64,000 bases of DNA from Dehalococcoidia bacterium (GTDB lineage Bacteria; Chloroflexota; Dehalococcoidia; Lucifugimonadales; UBA826), in assembly GCA_029936675.1 (NCBI GenBank), contig JAPYSB010000009.1:1-64000 (forward strand), written 5' to 3'. The translations under genes were made by a program, and so were the position numbers. The notes under the pieces were generated by a model that saw only the letters and a list, made by a program, of their open reading frames with translations, did no database searches and was not told the origin of the DNA. This document shows, one piece after another, positions 8,036 to 15,655 of this stretch (its first letter is position 1; every line of letters begins with the position of its first letter).

Positions 8036-9289
8036 ATCAGCCACAACAGCCCCGAGTCGGAAGTTAATGGACCTCTTACAGGAATAAAAGTTTTAGACTG
8101 GACTATATGGCAGTTCGGACCGGTTAGTACCTCAATGATGGGAGACATGGGAGCAGACGTCATAAAAATTGAATCCTTAGACGGGGACCCATCGAGAGGC
8201 CTTTCCCGGGCATCTAGTCTGAAAATGGACCTCGGTGAAGGCAGAATCGCTTATTTTGAAACCTGCAATAGGAATAAGAGGAGCATTGCGGTTAATTTAA
8301 AAACTCCAGAAGGCCGGCAAGTTGTTTACGACCTTTGTAAGGATGCTGATGTATTTGTTCAAAATTTCAGGTCAGGCGTCGCTGAGAGACTTGGTTTAGG
8401 CTACGAAACCCTACGAGAAATAAATCCCCGATTAATTTACGGGTCTGCAAATGGGTATGGGCCACTTGGCCCCGACGCAGATCAACCATCCTTTGATGGC
8501 TGCGGGCAAGCCCGATCTGGCTTAATGATGTCGGCAACGAAGGCTGATCAAGATTATCCAACCCAGGTAACGCAAGGAGTATCTGATCAGATCGGAGGCA
8601 TTATGTTGTGCCAAGGCGTTTTGGCAGCTTTGGTGTCAAGGAGCATAAGAGGCACAGGTCAGAAGGTTGAAACCTCACATTTGAGTGCCAATATGTGGCT
8701 CCAAGGACTGGGGGTCACTATGAGCTTGTTACAAGGCGGGTTGGGGTTTTCCCCCTATAATCGTTATGAGCCAGTAAACCCTCTATCTAATGTTTATAAG
8801 ACCTCCGACGGACGTTTCATAATGATGATGCACCTGCAGCCAGATCAATACTGGGAACCTCTAATGGAAGCTATGAACCTTAGGGAGTTTATTGGCGACC
8901 CTAGATACTCAGACATGAGCAATAGATCAGATCACTCAGCAGAAGTTGTTGCCTTCCTCGATAAAAGGTTTGCCGAGAAAACTGCAGAGGAATGGGATTC
9001 TATATTCAGAAAGTTTTCTACAGATTTTATTTACTCTCTGGTACAAACAGTGCAGGACTTACCTTATGATCCTCAAGTGATTGCGAATGACTTTATCACC
9101 ACCTTTGACCACCCCGTACTTGGAGAGGTTCAAATGTGTAACCACCCGACAATATATAGTGACACACCGGCCGGTATTTGGAAGGAAGCCCCAGAAGTTG
9201 GTCAGCATACAGAGCAGGTCTTGGTGGATGAACTGGGATACGGTTGGGACGACATCAAGAAGCTGCAAAGCACCGGTACAATTTTGTAA
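8036..9289 (+). CDS. CaiB/BaiF family CoA-transferase
   Basis: A type III CoA-transferase that moves CoA between carboxylic acids. An ATG-initiated frame begins only at 8135, but family-typical sequence continues in frame upstream (PLTGIKVLDWTIWQFGPVST), so the protein starts earlier. The only start candidates near GGAGGT (8025-8030) are ATT at 8033 and ATC at 8036. I chose ATC at 8036 (5-nt spacer), giving 417 residues, normal for the family. The catalytic Asp is D154 in PSFDGCGQA. The gene heads a run with a TPP lyase (23-bp gap) and a MaoC-like protein, reminiscent of the formyl-CoA transferase/oxalyl-CoA decarboxylase pair. Confidence 0.88.
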   Translation: MSHNSPESEVNGPLTGIKVLDWTIWQFGPVSTSMMGDMGADVIKIESLDGDPSRGLSRASSLKMDLGEGRIAYFETCNRNKRSIAVNLKTPEGRQVVYDLCKDADVFVQNFRSGVAERLGLGYETLREINPRLIYGSANGYGPLGPDADQPSFDGCGQARSGLMMSATKADQDYPTQVTQGVSDQIGGIMLCQGVLAALVSRSIRGTGQKVETSHLSANMWLQGLGVTMSLLQGGLGFSPYNRYEPVNPLSNVYKTSDGRFIMMMHLQPDQYWEPLMEAMNLREFIGDPRYSDMSNRSDHSAEVVAFLDKRFAEKTAEEWDSIFRKFSTDFIYSLVQTVQDLPYDPQVIANDFITTFDHPVLGEVQMCNHPTIYSDTPAGIWKEAPEVGQHTEQVLVDELGYGWDDIKKLQSTGTIL

Positions 9290-9312
9290 CAATAAGTCAT
9301 GAGGGAGAAAAC

Positions 9313-10977
9313 ATGGGACAGATAGACGGCGGCCATTTATTTGCCAAAGCCCTGAAAAAAGAGGGAGTTGAGTATGTGTTTACCTTAAATGGTGGCCATA
9401 TTTACAACCTTTATGAAGGCTGCGCTGATGAAGGTATAGAGCTAATAGATTTCAGGCATGAACAAGTGGCGGCCCATGCAGCCGAAGGGTGGGCCAAGGT
9501 AACCGGTAAACCGGGGGTTTGCATAGTGACCGCCGGTCCAGGGGTAACTGATGCTGTCACCGGTATTGCTAACGCCTTCCAAGCACCTAGCCCCATGATA
9601 ATGGTTGGAGGTAACGCCGGGATATTTGACCATCTAAGAGGAGGTCTTCAGGATTTTGATAGTGCAACATTCTTGAAACCTGTAACTAAATTTTCAGAAC
9701 AAGTAAAAAGGGTGGAAAGAATTCCTGAATATGTGTCGAATGCATTTCGAGCTGCTACCAGCGGAATACCTGGGCCTGCCTATCTGGAAATTCCTATTGA
9801 CATCGTAAATGGTGTAACAGAAGAGGAAAATGTTAAGTATCCAGACAGGTACAGAACTGAATCAAGAGCTTTTGGAGACCCAGAATATATTCAAAAGATC
9901 GTAGACATTCTTAAAGATGCAGAACGCCCGATGGTTTTAGCCGGCTCTGATGTTTGGTGGTGTGACGCCTCCGAAGAATTAAGACAGTTTGTAGAAAAGA
10001 TCAACGCACCGGTTTTCTTAAATGCTATGGGTAGAGGAAGTCTCCACTCCAGCCACCCAAATTTGGGGAGTTTGGGAAGACGCTATGGACTTGTAAAATC
10101 AGACGCGGTTGTCTTAATTGGGACTCCAATTGATTTCAGACTTAGCTATGGTGAAGACCGACTCTTCCCTCAGAATCCCAAGTTAATAGAGATCATGATG
10201 GACGCAAATAAAATTGGTCAAAACAGGGCGGTAGATGTGGGGGTTGTAGGAGACGTCGGTGCCATTATGAACCAGATGATGGAATCTCTCGATGATTCTA
10301 GTTACCAATCGAAAGGCACGGCTTGGGTGGAAGAGGTTATGACGGAGGATAAGGCGTTAAAAGAAGCCGATACCGAAATGATGGCAAGTGATTCATCTCC
10401 TATACATCCTATGAGACTTGTTAAAGAATTAAGGGATGTTCTAGATGAAGATGCCACAGTCATTGGAGATGGTGGCGATATTGTCACTTTTGCTGCCAGG
10501 GTATTAAACATCAACAAGCCTGGACATTGGCTGGACCCAGGACAATTCGGGTGTTTGGGGGCAGGTAGTGGATTCGCTGCCGCGGCACAACTCGCCAGGC
10601 CCGGCAAACAGGTTTGCATCGTGTACGGGGATGGGGCATTTGGTTTGACAGGGTTTGATGTTGAATCCTTTGTCCGATTTAAGCTCCCAATCGTTTGTGT
10701 CCTTGGAAATAATGGTGCTTGGAATCAGACAACCCAGGGTGTTTTGGGAAGAGGAGGTAGAGCTTTGGCAACTTTCCTTTCTCAAGACACTGACTACGCC
10801 AAAATCATGGAAGGTATGGGAGGGCATTCTGAAAGGGTAACTGATCCCAACGAAATAAAACCAGCATTGGAAAGAGCATTTGCCTCAGGCAAGCCGGCTC
10901 TTTTAGATGTTGTCATTGACCCTAACATTTCCTATGGAAGCATGGGGGGGCGTTCAAGACAGCAAAGACAATATTAG
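9313..10977 (+). CDS. thiamine-diphosphate-dependent lyase/decarboxylase (acetolactate synthase / 2-hydroxyacyl-CoA lyase superfamily)
   Basis: A 554-residue enzyme with the three-domain architecture of the acetolactate synthase superfamily. The N-terminal pyrimidine-binding domain has the catalytic Glu E50 in FRHEQVAAHAAEGWA. A central domain follows, and the C-terminal domain has the TPP-Mg motif GDGAFG (from G439) through GNNGAWN. ATG at 9313 has GAGGGAG just upstream; a longer frame opening at 9244 overlaps the previous gene and is rejected. Between a CoA-transferase and a hotdog protein, the best guess is an oxalyl-CoA decarboxylase or 2-hydroxyacyl-CoA lyase relative; acetolactate synthase proper is less likely. 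Confidence 0.85.
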   Translation: MGQIDGGHLFAKALKKEGVEYVFTLNGGHIYNLYEGCADEGIELIDFRHEQVAAHAAEGWAKVTGKPGVCIVTAGPGVTDAVTGIANAFQAPSPMIMVGGNAGIFDHLRGGLQDFDSATFLKPVTKFSEQVKRVERIPEYVSNAFRAATSGIPGPAYLEIPIDIVNGVTEEENVKYPDRYRTESRAFGDPEYIQKIVDILKDAERPMVLAGSDVWWCDASEELRQFVEKINAPVFLNAMGRGSLHSSHPNLGSLGRRYGLVKSDAVVLIGTPIDFRLSYGEDRLFPQNPKLIEIMMDANKIGQNRAVDVGVVGDVGAIMNQMMESLDDSSYQSKGTAWVEEVMTEDKALKEADTEMMASDSSPIHPMRLVKELRDVLDEDATVIGDGGDIVTFAARVLNINKPGHWLDPGQFGCLGAGSGFAAAAQLARPGKQVCIVYGDGAFGLTGFDVESFVRFKLPIVCVLGNNGAWNQTTQGVLGRGGRALATFLSQDTDYAKIMEGMGGHSERVTDPNEIKPALERAFASGKPALLDVVIDPNISYGSMGGRSRQQRQY

Positions 10978-11005
10978 ATCTTATACTTAAAAAGGAGGGA
11001 CAAGA

Positions 11006-11872
11006 ATGACTTTGGAACAACACCAGCCAGATGAAGCATTTGTCGGTAAGGAGTTACAACCACGTTTATTTGAGATATCCGAAAAAAGCGTCGACGATTA
11101 CTTTGAGGGCTTGCGGGTCGATCGATCCATTTACGAAAACATCGCATTAGAAGACAAACTCATAACCCCATCCATGGTAATCATAGATGCGGAGTCTATT
11201 AAAGGGGCAAGTTTTAGAAATAATTTTGGAAACCTGTGGATGCGTCAAGAAGTTGATTTCCATGCACCTCTGCCGGCAGAGGCAAAATTAAACGTCCGTT
11301 CCAAGGTGTTGGATATTTATGAGTGGAGAAACAGGACTGTAGTACTGCAGGAATCTGAAATATTTAACGAGAAAGATGAATTATTGGGTGCGATGCGTCA
11401 CCACCAAAGCTATTTACTAGAACAAAATTCAGGGAAGGTCACCCTAAGAAAACCGTCTGAAAAAGAAGGCGTTAGAAAATTTGATGTCCCAAAGGGAGAA
11501 TCCTTAAAACCAGTATCGAGTCAAATAGACCTTGAGATGTGCGGAACTTTTTTCCATGGAAATAAGAGTTACCACACTGACAAAAGAGCATCTGAAGAAC
11601 TGGGATTTGAAGAAGTAGTAGTCGGAGGTAAAATGACGATCTCCTATATTGGAGATATGCTTGATAGAGCGTTTGGGGACCGGTGGTATAGTGGCGGTAA
11701 GCTGGACGTTAAATTTACAAACATCGTATGGCCTGGAGACAAAGTGACGGCAAAAGGTGTAATTGCCGACGAATCCAATTCCTCTGAAGGTACCACCGAG
11801 ATAAGAGTTTGGATGGAAAAGGAAGACGGAACCGTAACTATTGTTGGGAATGCATATCTTCCAGAAGATTAG
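11006..11872 (+). CDS. MaoC-like (hotdog-fold) dehydratase domain protein
   Basis: A 288-residue protein that reads as two hotdog-fold halves, as in double-hotdog MaoC-like hydratases and thioesterases acting on acyl-CoA. The N-terminal half has the NLWMRQEVDFHAPLPAEAKL strand pair. The C-terminal half has a KMTISYIGDMLDRAFGD helix and a LDVKFTNIVWPGDKVTAKG strand, typical of the second repeat. AAGGAGGG precedes ATG at 11006. It is the third gene of the CoA-transferase/TPP-lyase run and probably hydrates or dehydrates the acyl-CoA handled there. The exact reaction is not deducible. Confidence 0.78.
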   Translation: MTLEQHQPDEAFVGKELQPRLFEISEKSVDDYFEGLRVDRSIYENIALEDKLITPSMVIIDAESIKGASFRNNFGNLWMRQEVDFHAPLPAEAKLNVRSKVLDIYEWRNRTVVLQESEIFNEKDELLGAMRHHQSYLLEQNSGKVTLRKPSEKEGVRKFDVPKGESLKPVSSQIDLEMCGTFFHGNKSYHTDKRASEELGFEEVVVGGKMTISYIGDMLDRAFGDRWYSGGKLDVKFTNIVWPGDKVTAKGVIADESNSSEGTTEIRVWMEKEDGTVTIVGNAYLPED

Positions 11873-11974
11873 ATTCTTTTTTGAAACGAAACCCACGGAG
11901 ATTCCTCTGATTCCCATATGCCTATATCCCAAGGTGGTTAATCTAAGGGAAAGCCCGTACCCCATCCGGTCAAG

Positions 11975-12008
11975 TAGGCAGCCACCATCACTAGGCAGCC
12001 ACCATCAC
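11975..12008. repeat. perfect 17-bp tandem duplication
   Basis: TAGGCAGCCACCATCAC occurs twice head to tail, at 11975-11991 and 11992-12008, without mismatch. Because 17 is not a multiple of three, it would shift any reading frame across it. An exact duplication in a diverged spacer suggests a recent slippage event or an assembly artefact. Confidence 0.9.
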
Positions 12009-12173
12009 AATGTACCCGAGGCTCCCATGATTCAAATTCAATCAGGGAAGCCGTACCACTAATCTTATAGTCATCGTTTTTGATAGAGCACGCAATTTCA
12101 CAATCCTGAATAAGTGTTACTTTTTGAGGGGCGGAATTTACAATTAAGGAACTACACAGCTATTTTCACTCAT

Positions 12174-12203
12174 AAAAAAGGACCAGATCCAAAGATCTGA
12201 TCC
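12174..12203 (-). terminator. intrinsic terminator of the minus-strand membrane gene
   Basis: Read on the minus strand, GGATCAGATC, loop TTTG, GATCTGGTCC forms a 10-bp stem with one G-U pair, followed by six T's (plus-strand A's at 12174-12179). It lies about 100 bp beyond the stop codon of the membrane protein gene. Confidence 0.8.
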
Positions 12204-12305
12204 CTTCACTCCGAAAAATTCTGCTTTTTAACTATGCCTTTTTCATAAGGTCCAATCCTAAGGTAGCTGTCCATATAGATACAATTAAATAGGTGATTGG
12301 AGTAA

Positions 12306-12894
12306 TTATGAAGGGGCTTCCCAAGTGGAAGTGTCTACGAAGTTTATAAAGCTGGCAACAATGTTGATTAATCCAATTACAGCAACGATGTAGGCTAATA
12401 TTTTTTGCACCCCGTTCCGATTAGAGGACACAGCTAAGGCAATCAAGGTGAACCCGATTGAAAAAATCAGCCCTGTATACGACTGGGTAGCCCCGCCAAT
12501 GGGATTGATTGTATATTGATATCCTGTCGGCAGGCCTGAAAGGCCGTCGAATTGTGTCGCGCTATTCAGGCTTGTGCTTAAAACAATACCTAGAATTCCA
12601 AAAAAAACACCCATAGAACCTAAACGAAACAATGCCTCGTTTTGTCCATTCTTTTTGATGTCGTTCCCCAGAGCATTTAATCCATACAGGAAAAATATTA
12701 ATGAAATACCCGGTAAAAGTCCTAGGAAATGGGCTAGGGAAGATTGTTTATCAAAGGTAGCCTCAAAATTTCTCGGGTCTCCTGATCCTGTGGTACCAAG
12801 GACCATAAAAACCACTAAAAAAAACAAGAGCGGCGAAACCTGGATCCACTAAAAGACCCAGTCCTCCCAATTTGTTAGCAGATATACTACCCAT
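12306..12894 (-). CDS. integral membrane protein interrupted by a T8 frameshift
   Basis: Translation should begin at ATG 12894 (AAGGAGTA upstream on the minus strand) and gives MGSISANKLGGLGLLVDPGF, then ALVFF. At a run of eight T's (12817-12824) the frame goes off; removing one T joins it exactly to a 173-residue open frame ending at 12306. The joined protein is 195 residues with about five hydrophobic segments and no recognised family. Either the T-run is a sequencing or assembly error, RNA polymerase slips there, or this copy is a fresh pseudogene. The frame beginning at TTG 12827 has no good ribosome site and starts inside the first membrane helix. Confidence 0.65.
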
Positions 12895-12916
12895 GTTTAC
12901 TCCTTATGTAACTAAT

Positions 12917-12941
12917 GTGCCTAGATAAGCATCTAGTGCAC
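12917..12941. promoter_or_regulatory. inverted repeat upstream of the membrane-protein gene
   Basis: CTAGAT (12921-12926) and ATCTAG (12931-12936) flank a 4-nt loop, and outer bases GTGC/GCAC extend the symmetry with one bulged base. It lies just upstream of the ribosome site of the minus-strand membrane gene and is either an operator or a 5'UTR hairpin. Confidence 0.4.
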
Positions 12942-13007
12942 ATATACGTTAGATCAAGTAAAAGGGTGAGTCACGCGGTTTGGTTTTGGGCTTTTTTCAA
13001 ATATTGA

Positions 13008-13049
13008 TTAACCAAACATACAATACTAACTGCCTATACGTTTGGTTAA
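13008..13049. promoter_or_regulatory. 10-bp inverted repeat between two minus-strand genes
   Basis: TTAACCAAAC (13008-13017) and GTTTGGTTAA (13040-13049) are perfect inverted copies separated by 22 bp. The pair lies just past the selenoprotein gene. No T-tract follows on the minus strand, so a factor-binding site is more likely than an intrinsic terminator. Confidence 0.4.
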
Positions 13050-13079
13050 AACAGGGAAACATTAAGTAGATAGAGTCCG

Positions 13080-14279
13080 CTATCTGGCAATACCGAAAGC
13101 TACGGCTTTAATTTCCTTGTCCTCAGAATCATTCATGACTTCAGCAAGTTCGCCCAATAGGTCGCTCAAGGCAGTTTCAGACCAAAGCCAGCGGTACAAT
13201 TCATTCATAGATGCTTTAGGATCCACTGCAATCCTGGATTCTAGATAGTATGATTTTAAGTCGTCAACACAATACCGTATGAAGTGCGCAATACTGAATT
13301 GTTCAGGGCGTATTTCAGAGTCATGGGTCTTGCCTTCTATAAATTCTTTCAAAAATTCTACGACGGCAGGGAATTGATCAATTCCAATGTTACTCAATCC
13401 CACGGCAGTTCTACCTTTGTTCATTCCCAACCACTTTTCATAATTGGCTTTTATATTCGCCAGCTCTACGAAGGTATCTTCCTTTTTCTTGGAAACTGCG
13501 GCTGTTTTTACCTCTGAACGAGATAAAACCACTCTTTCTATCTCATCAGTCTCGAAAATTTCCAGGACTGGGCCTTCTGGTCTATCTAGCAGATCAAAGG
13601 TCGCTTCTAGTATTTCATGCTGAAAGCTTGGGTTATTTACTTCCCCTAGAGTGTTCCCAAAGTTGAATGGAACTGACAATATACGAGGTGGTTTTATCTT
13701 TCTTGCATGTTCTTCCACCAGGGCAATGCCAGTACTGACTAATCCAGCTTCTTCCAAGACCCGCGCGATAACGCTTACAGCGTTGGTACAGGCCGGTCAA
13801 GTAGGAGTTAGTAGCACTACATCAACTTGCTCATCCAACAAACTCTTGGCTACCTCAGGGCCATACTCGTCAATTAACCCAGAAATGTTTCTTAAAGCTC
13901 CCATGAAGGAATAGTAGTTATCAGAAAGTGACCCGATTTTTCCCAGTGCCACGAGTTCATTAAGCCTGTCAATTGGGAAGGTGATGTTAATGTCTTTGTA
14001 GATGCTAGTACGATCAAAACCTATACTCGTGTGGCTTTGAACAATATCCGCTGGGTCAGTAACCCTAGGTATCACACGAAAAGAAGCATCCCCACCGTTT
14101 TTCGCTGTGGTGAAAGGTTTATCCCCTCTAACATGGAGCCCGGCAGTGGTTACTAAAGCAACTTTACATTCTGACAAAGGTTTGATCATCGGGGTCCAGG
14201 GAGAATCTTCATTTTCCGGACTTGGCCAGTTAAGAAGCATTTCCCTTTGCGGTTCGCTTAATATTTCAAGTTTCGGCAT
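13080..14279 (-). CDS. GrdB-family (glycine/sarcosine/betaine reductase B-like) selenoprotein with in-frame TGA as Sec
   Basis: Two minus-strand open segments in the same frame are separated only by a TGA at 13797-13799. Reading TGA as selenocysteine gives one 399-residue protein related to selenoprotein B of glycine/betaine/D-proline reductases. The junction reads VDVVLLTPT-U-PACTNAVSV, a redox UxxC motif (Sec161, Cys164), and family features continue on both sides. A SECIS-like hairpin follows at the right distance. In classical reductases GrdB binds the substrate amine. Here no GrdA, GrdC or thioredoxin gene is nearby, so the protein may be a stand-alone thiol/selenol oxidoreductase. ATG at 14279. 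The next genes upstream on the same strand are a flavoprotein and an acylase. Confidence 0.85.
13770..13799 (-). promoter_or_regulatory. bacterial SECIS-like element after the Sec TGA
   Basis: In the mRNA sense, TGA (13799-13797) is followed 12 nt later by AACGCT-GTA-AGCGTT (13784-13770), a perfect 6-bp stem with a 3-nt loop. The loop begins with G and lies 18 nt after the TGA. A G among the first two loop bases and a spacing in the high teens are the known requirements for SelB recognition in bacterial SECIS elements. Lower pairing (GACC with GGTC) can extend the stem. Confidence 0.75.
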
Positions 14280-14387
14280 TAATTTACCTTTTTAATTTTG
14301 TGGTTTGATTTCCTGGCATATCCGAATTCGGGAAAGCTGAACCCTCAGTATAATAGGCAAAAGTGTAAACTTGAAGGAGTAGTAGCT

Positions 14388-15644
14388 TTACGCTACAAGT
14401 CCTGCAGCGTGGCCAGAGGCCCAGGCCCACTGAAAATTAAAACCTCCCAACTGACCAGTCACATCTAATACTTCACCGACAAAATAGAGGCCGCGGTGCT
14501 TTTTGGCCTCCATCGTCTGGGAGCTTATACCATCTGTGTTTACGCCACCGACTGTGACTTCGGCTGTTCGGTAGCCCTCTGTGCCGGAAGGTTTCAAACG
14601 CCAAACATTTAATTTCTCACCTATGTTTCCAAGCATCTTGCTGTTTATTTGGGTGATCGGTACCTCAGACAAATCTTGCCACCAAACGGATTGAAGTTCC
14701 AAAACGAGAGCCCTAGGCAAATATTTGTTTAAATAGGATCTGATTAACCTTTTATCCGACTGTTTTCTCAATTCAATCAATTCCTCACCTATGTCGGCCT
14801 CCGGAATGAGATTTATCTTTAATTCATCTCCCGGGTTCCAGTAATTGGATATTTGCAGCATTGCTGGGCCACTCAACCCTCTATGAGTAAACAGCACGCT
14901 ATCCTCAAAGAAATAGCCATTGGACTCAACTTCAATCAAAGTAGAGATCCCTGAAAGTCTGGAAAACACCGATTTCAATGGTTCTGAAAACATGAAAGGA
15001 ACTAATCCCGCAGATTTTTTTGTAACCGAAAGATCAAACTGCTCAGCAATATCATATCCGTACCCGCTCCCTCCAAGAGTAGGGATGGATAAAGCTCCAG
15101 TTGCAATAATCAAAGAATTGCACCTAATTTCAACGTGGCGACTTGAACATTTCATTTCCGATAGGCCTTTAATCAAAAAGGGTGCTCTTGATTTATCGGA
15201 GATACCAGTATTACTTGGTTCATTAACAATATTCTTGATCTCAGTATCGGTTTGAATATGCACTCCCGCCAATTTACATTCTCTCAACAGCATATTTAAT
15301 ATGTCTTTAGATGACCCTAGGCAGAAGAATTGGTTCTTCTTTCTTATTTCATATTCAATATCGTGTTGTTCAACTAGGTCCACAAAATCCCTAGATGTGA
15401 ATCTGCTCAATGCCGATTTACAGAAATGAACATTCCTTGAAAGAAAATTCTCTGATTCCACCAATTCGTTGGTAAAATTACATCGTCCACCACCGGACAT
15501 CAAAATTTTTTTCCCAACCTTATTGGATTTTTCAATTACAAGTACTTTTCGACCCCTTTTACCAGCGATGAAAGCAGCCATGAGACCAGCTGCTCCTGCT
15601 CCCAACACAACTACATCGTAGTTTTGATCCATAGAGTCTTTCAC
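14388..15644 (-). CDS. BaiN/HI0933-like FAD-dependent oxidoreductase
   Basis: A 418-residue flavoprotein of the HI0933/YhiN/BaiN family (often annotated as aminoacetone oxidase family). The N-terminal FAD motif GAGAAG is at 15-20, followed by KKILMSGGGRCNFTN, the family hallmark. Near the C-terminus come the TVGGVNTDGI, LYFVGEVLDV and GGFNFQWAWASGHAAG blocks. ATG at 15644, with a second ATG four codons on. The gene begins 11 bp after the stop of the penicillin acylase, so the two are likely one transcript, possibly extending to the selenoprotein 108 bp further. The physiological substrate of the family is largely unknown. Confidence 0.88.
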   Translation of the reverse strand: MKDSMDQNYDVVVLGAGAAGLMAAFIAGKRGRKVLVIEKSNKVGKKILMSGGGRCNFTNELVESENFLSRNVHFCKSALSRFTSRDFVDLVEQHDIEYEIRKKNQFFCLGSSKDILNMLLRECKLAGVHIQTDTEIKNIVNEPSNTGISDKSRAPFLIKGLSEMKCSSRHVEIRCNSLIIATGALSIPTLGGSGYGYDIAEQFDLSVTKKSAGLVPFMFSEPLKSVFSRLSGISTLIEVESNGYFFEDSVLFTHRGLSGPAMLQISNYWNPGDELKINLIPEADIGEELIELRKQSDKRLIRSYLNKYLPRALVLELQSVWWQDLSEVPITQINSKMLGNIGEKLNVWRLKPSGTEGYRTAEVTVGGVNTDGISSQTMEAKKHRGLYFVGEVLDVTGQLGGFNFQWAWASGHAAGLVA

Positions 15645-15655
15645 TGGGAATGTGT

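Larger units (their letters stand above)
11873..12305. other. 433-bp spacer with a decayed-looking reading frame
   Basis: No gene with a usable start is present. On the minus strand a frame of about 70 codons (roughly 12160 down to 11940) is open between stops but has no ATG, GTG or TTG near its beginning. It is interrupted by the 17-bp tandem duplication at 11975-12008, which changes the frame. This could be gene debris. The right end holds the terminator of the membrane-protein gene. Confidence 0.4.

Noticed and set aside
9244-9312. Upstream extension of the TPP lyase
   Set aside because: It overlaps the CoA-transferase gene and the ATG at 9313 has a strong ribosome site and a family-typical beginning.
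11504-11965. 153-codon minus-strand frame as a gene
   Set aside because: It lies mostly opposite the MaoC-like gene, has no ribosome site and an unusual composition.
13757-13799. Selenoprotein gene as two separate genes or a nonsense-mutated pseudogene
   Set aside because: Both parts are in one frame, the TGA sits exactly at a redox motif position with Cys three residues on, and a SECIS-like hairpin follows.
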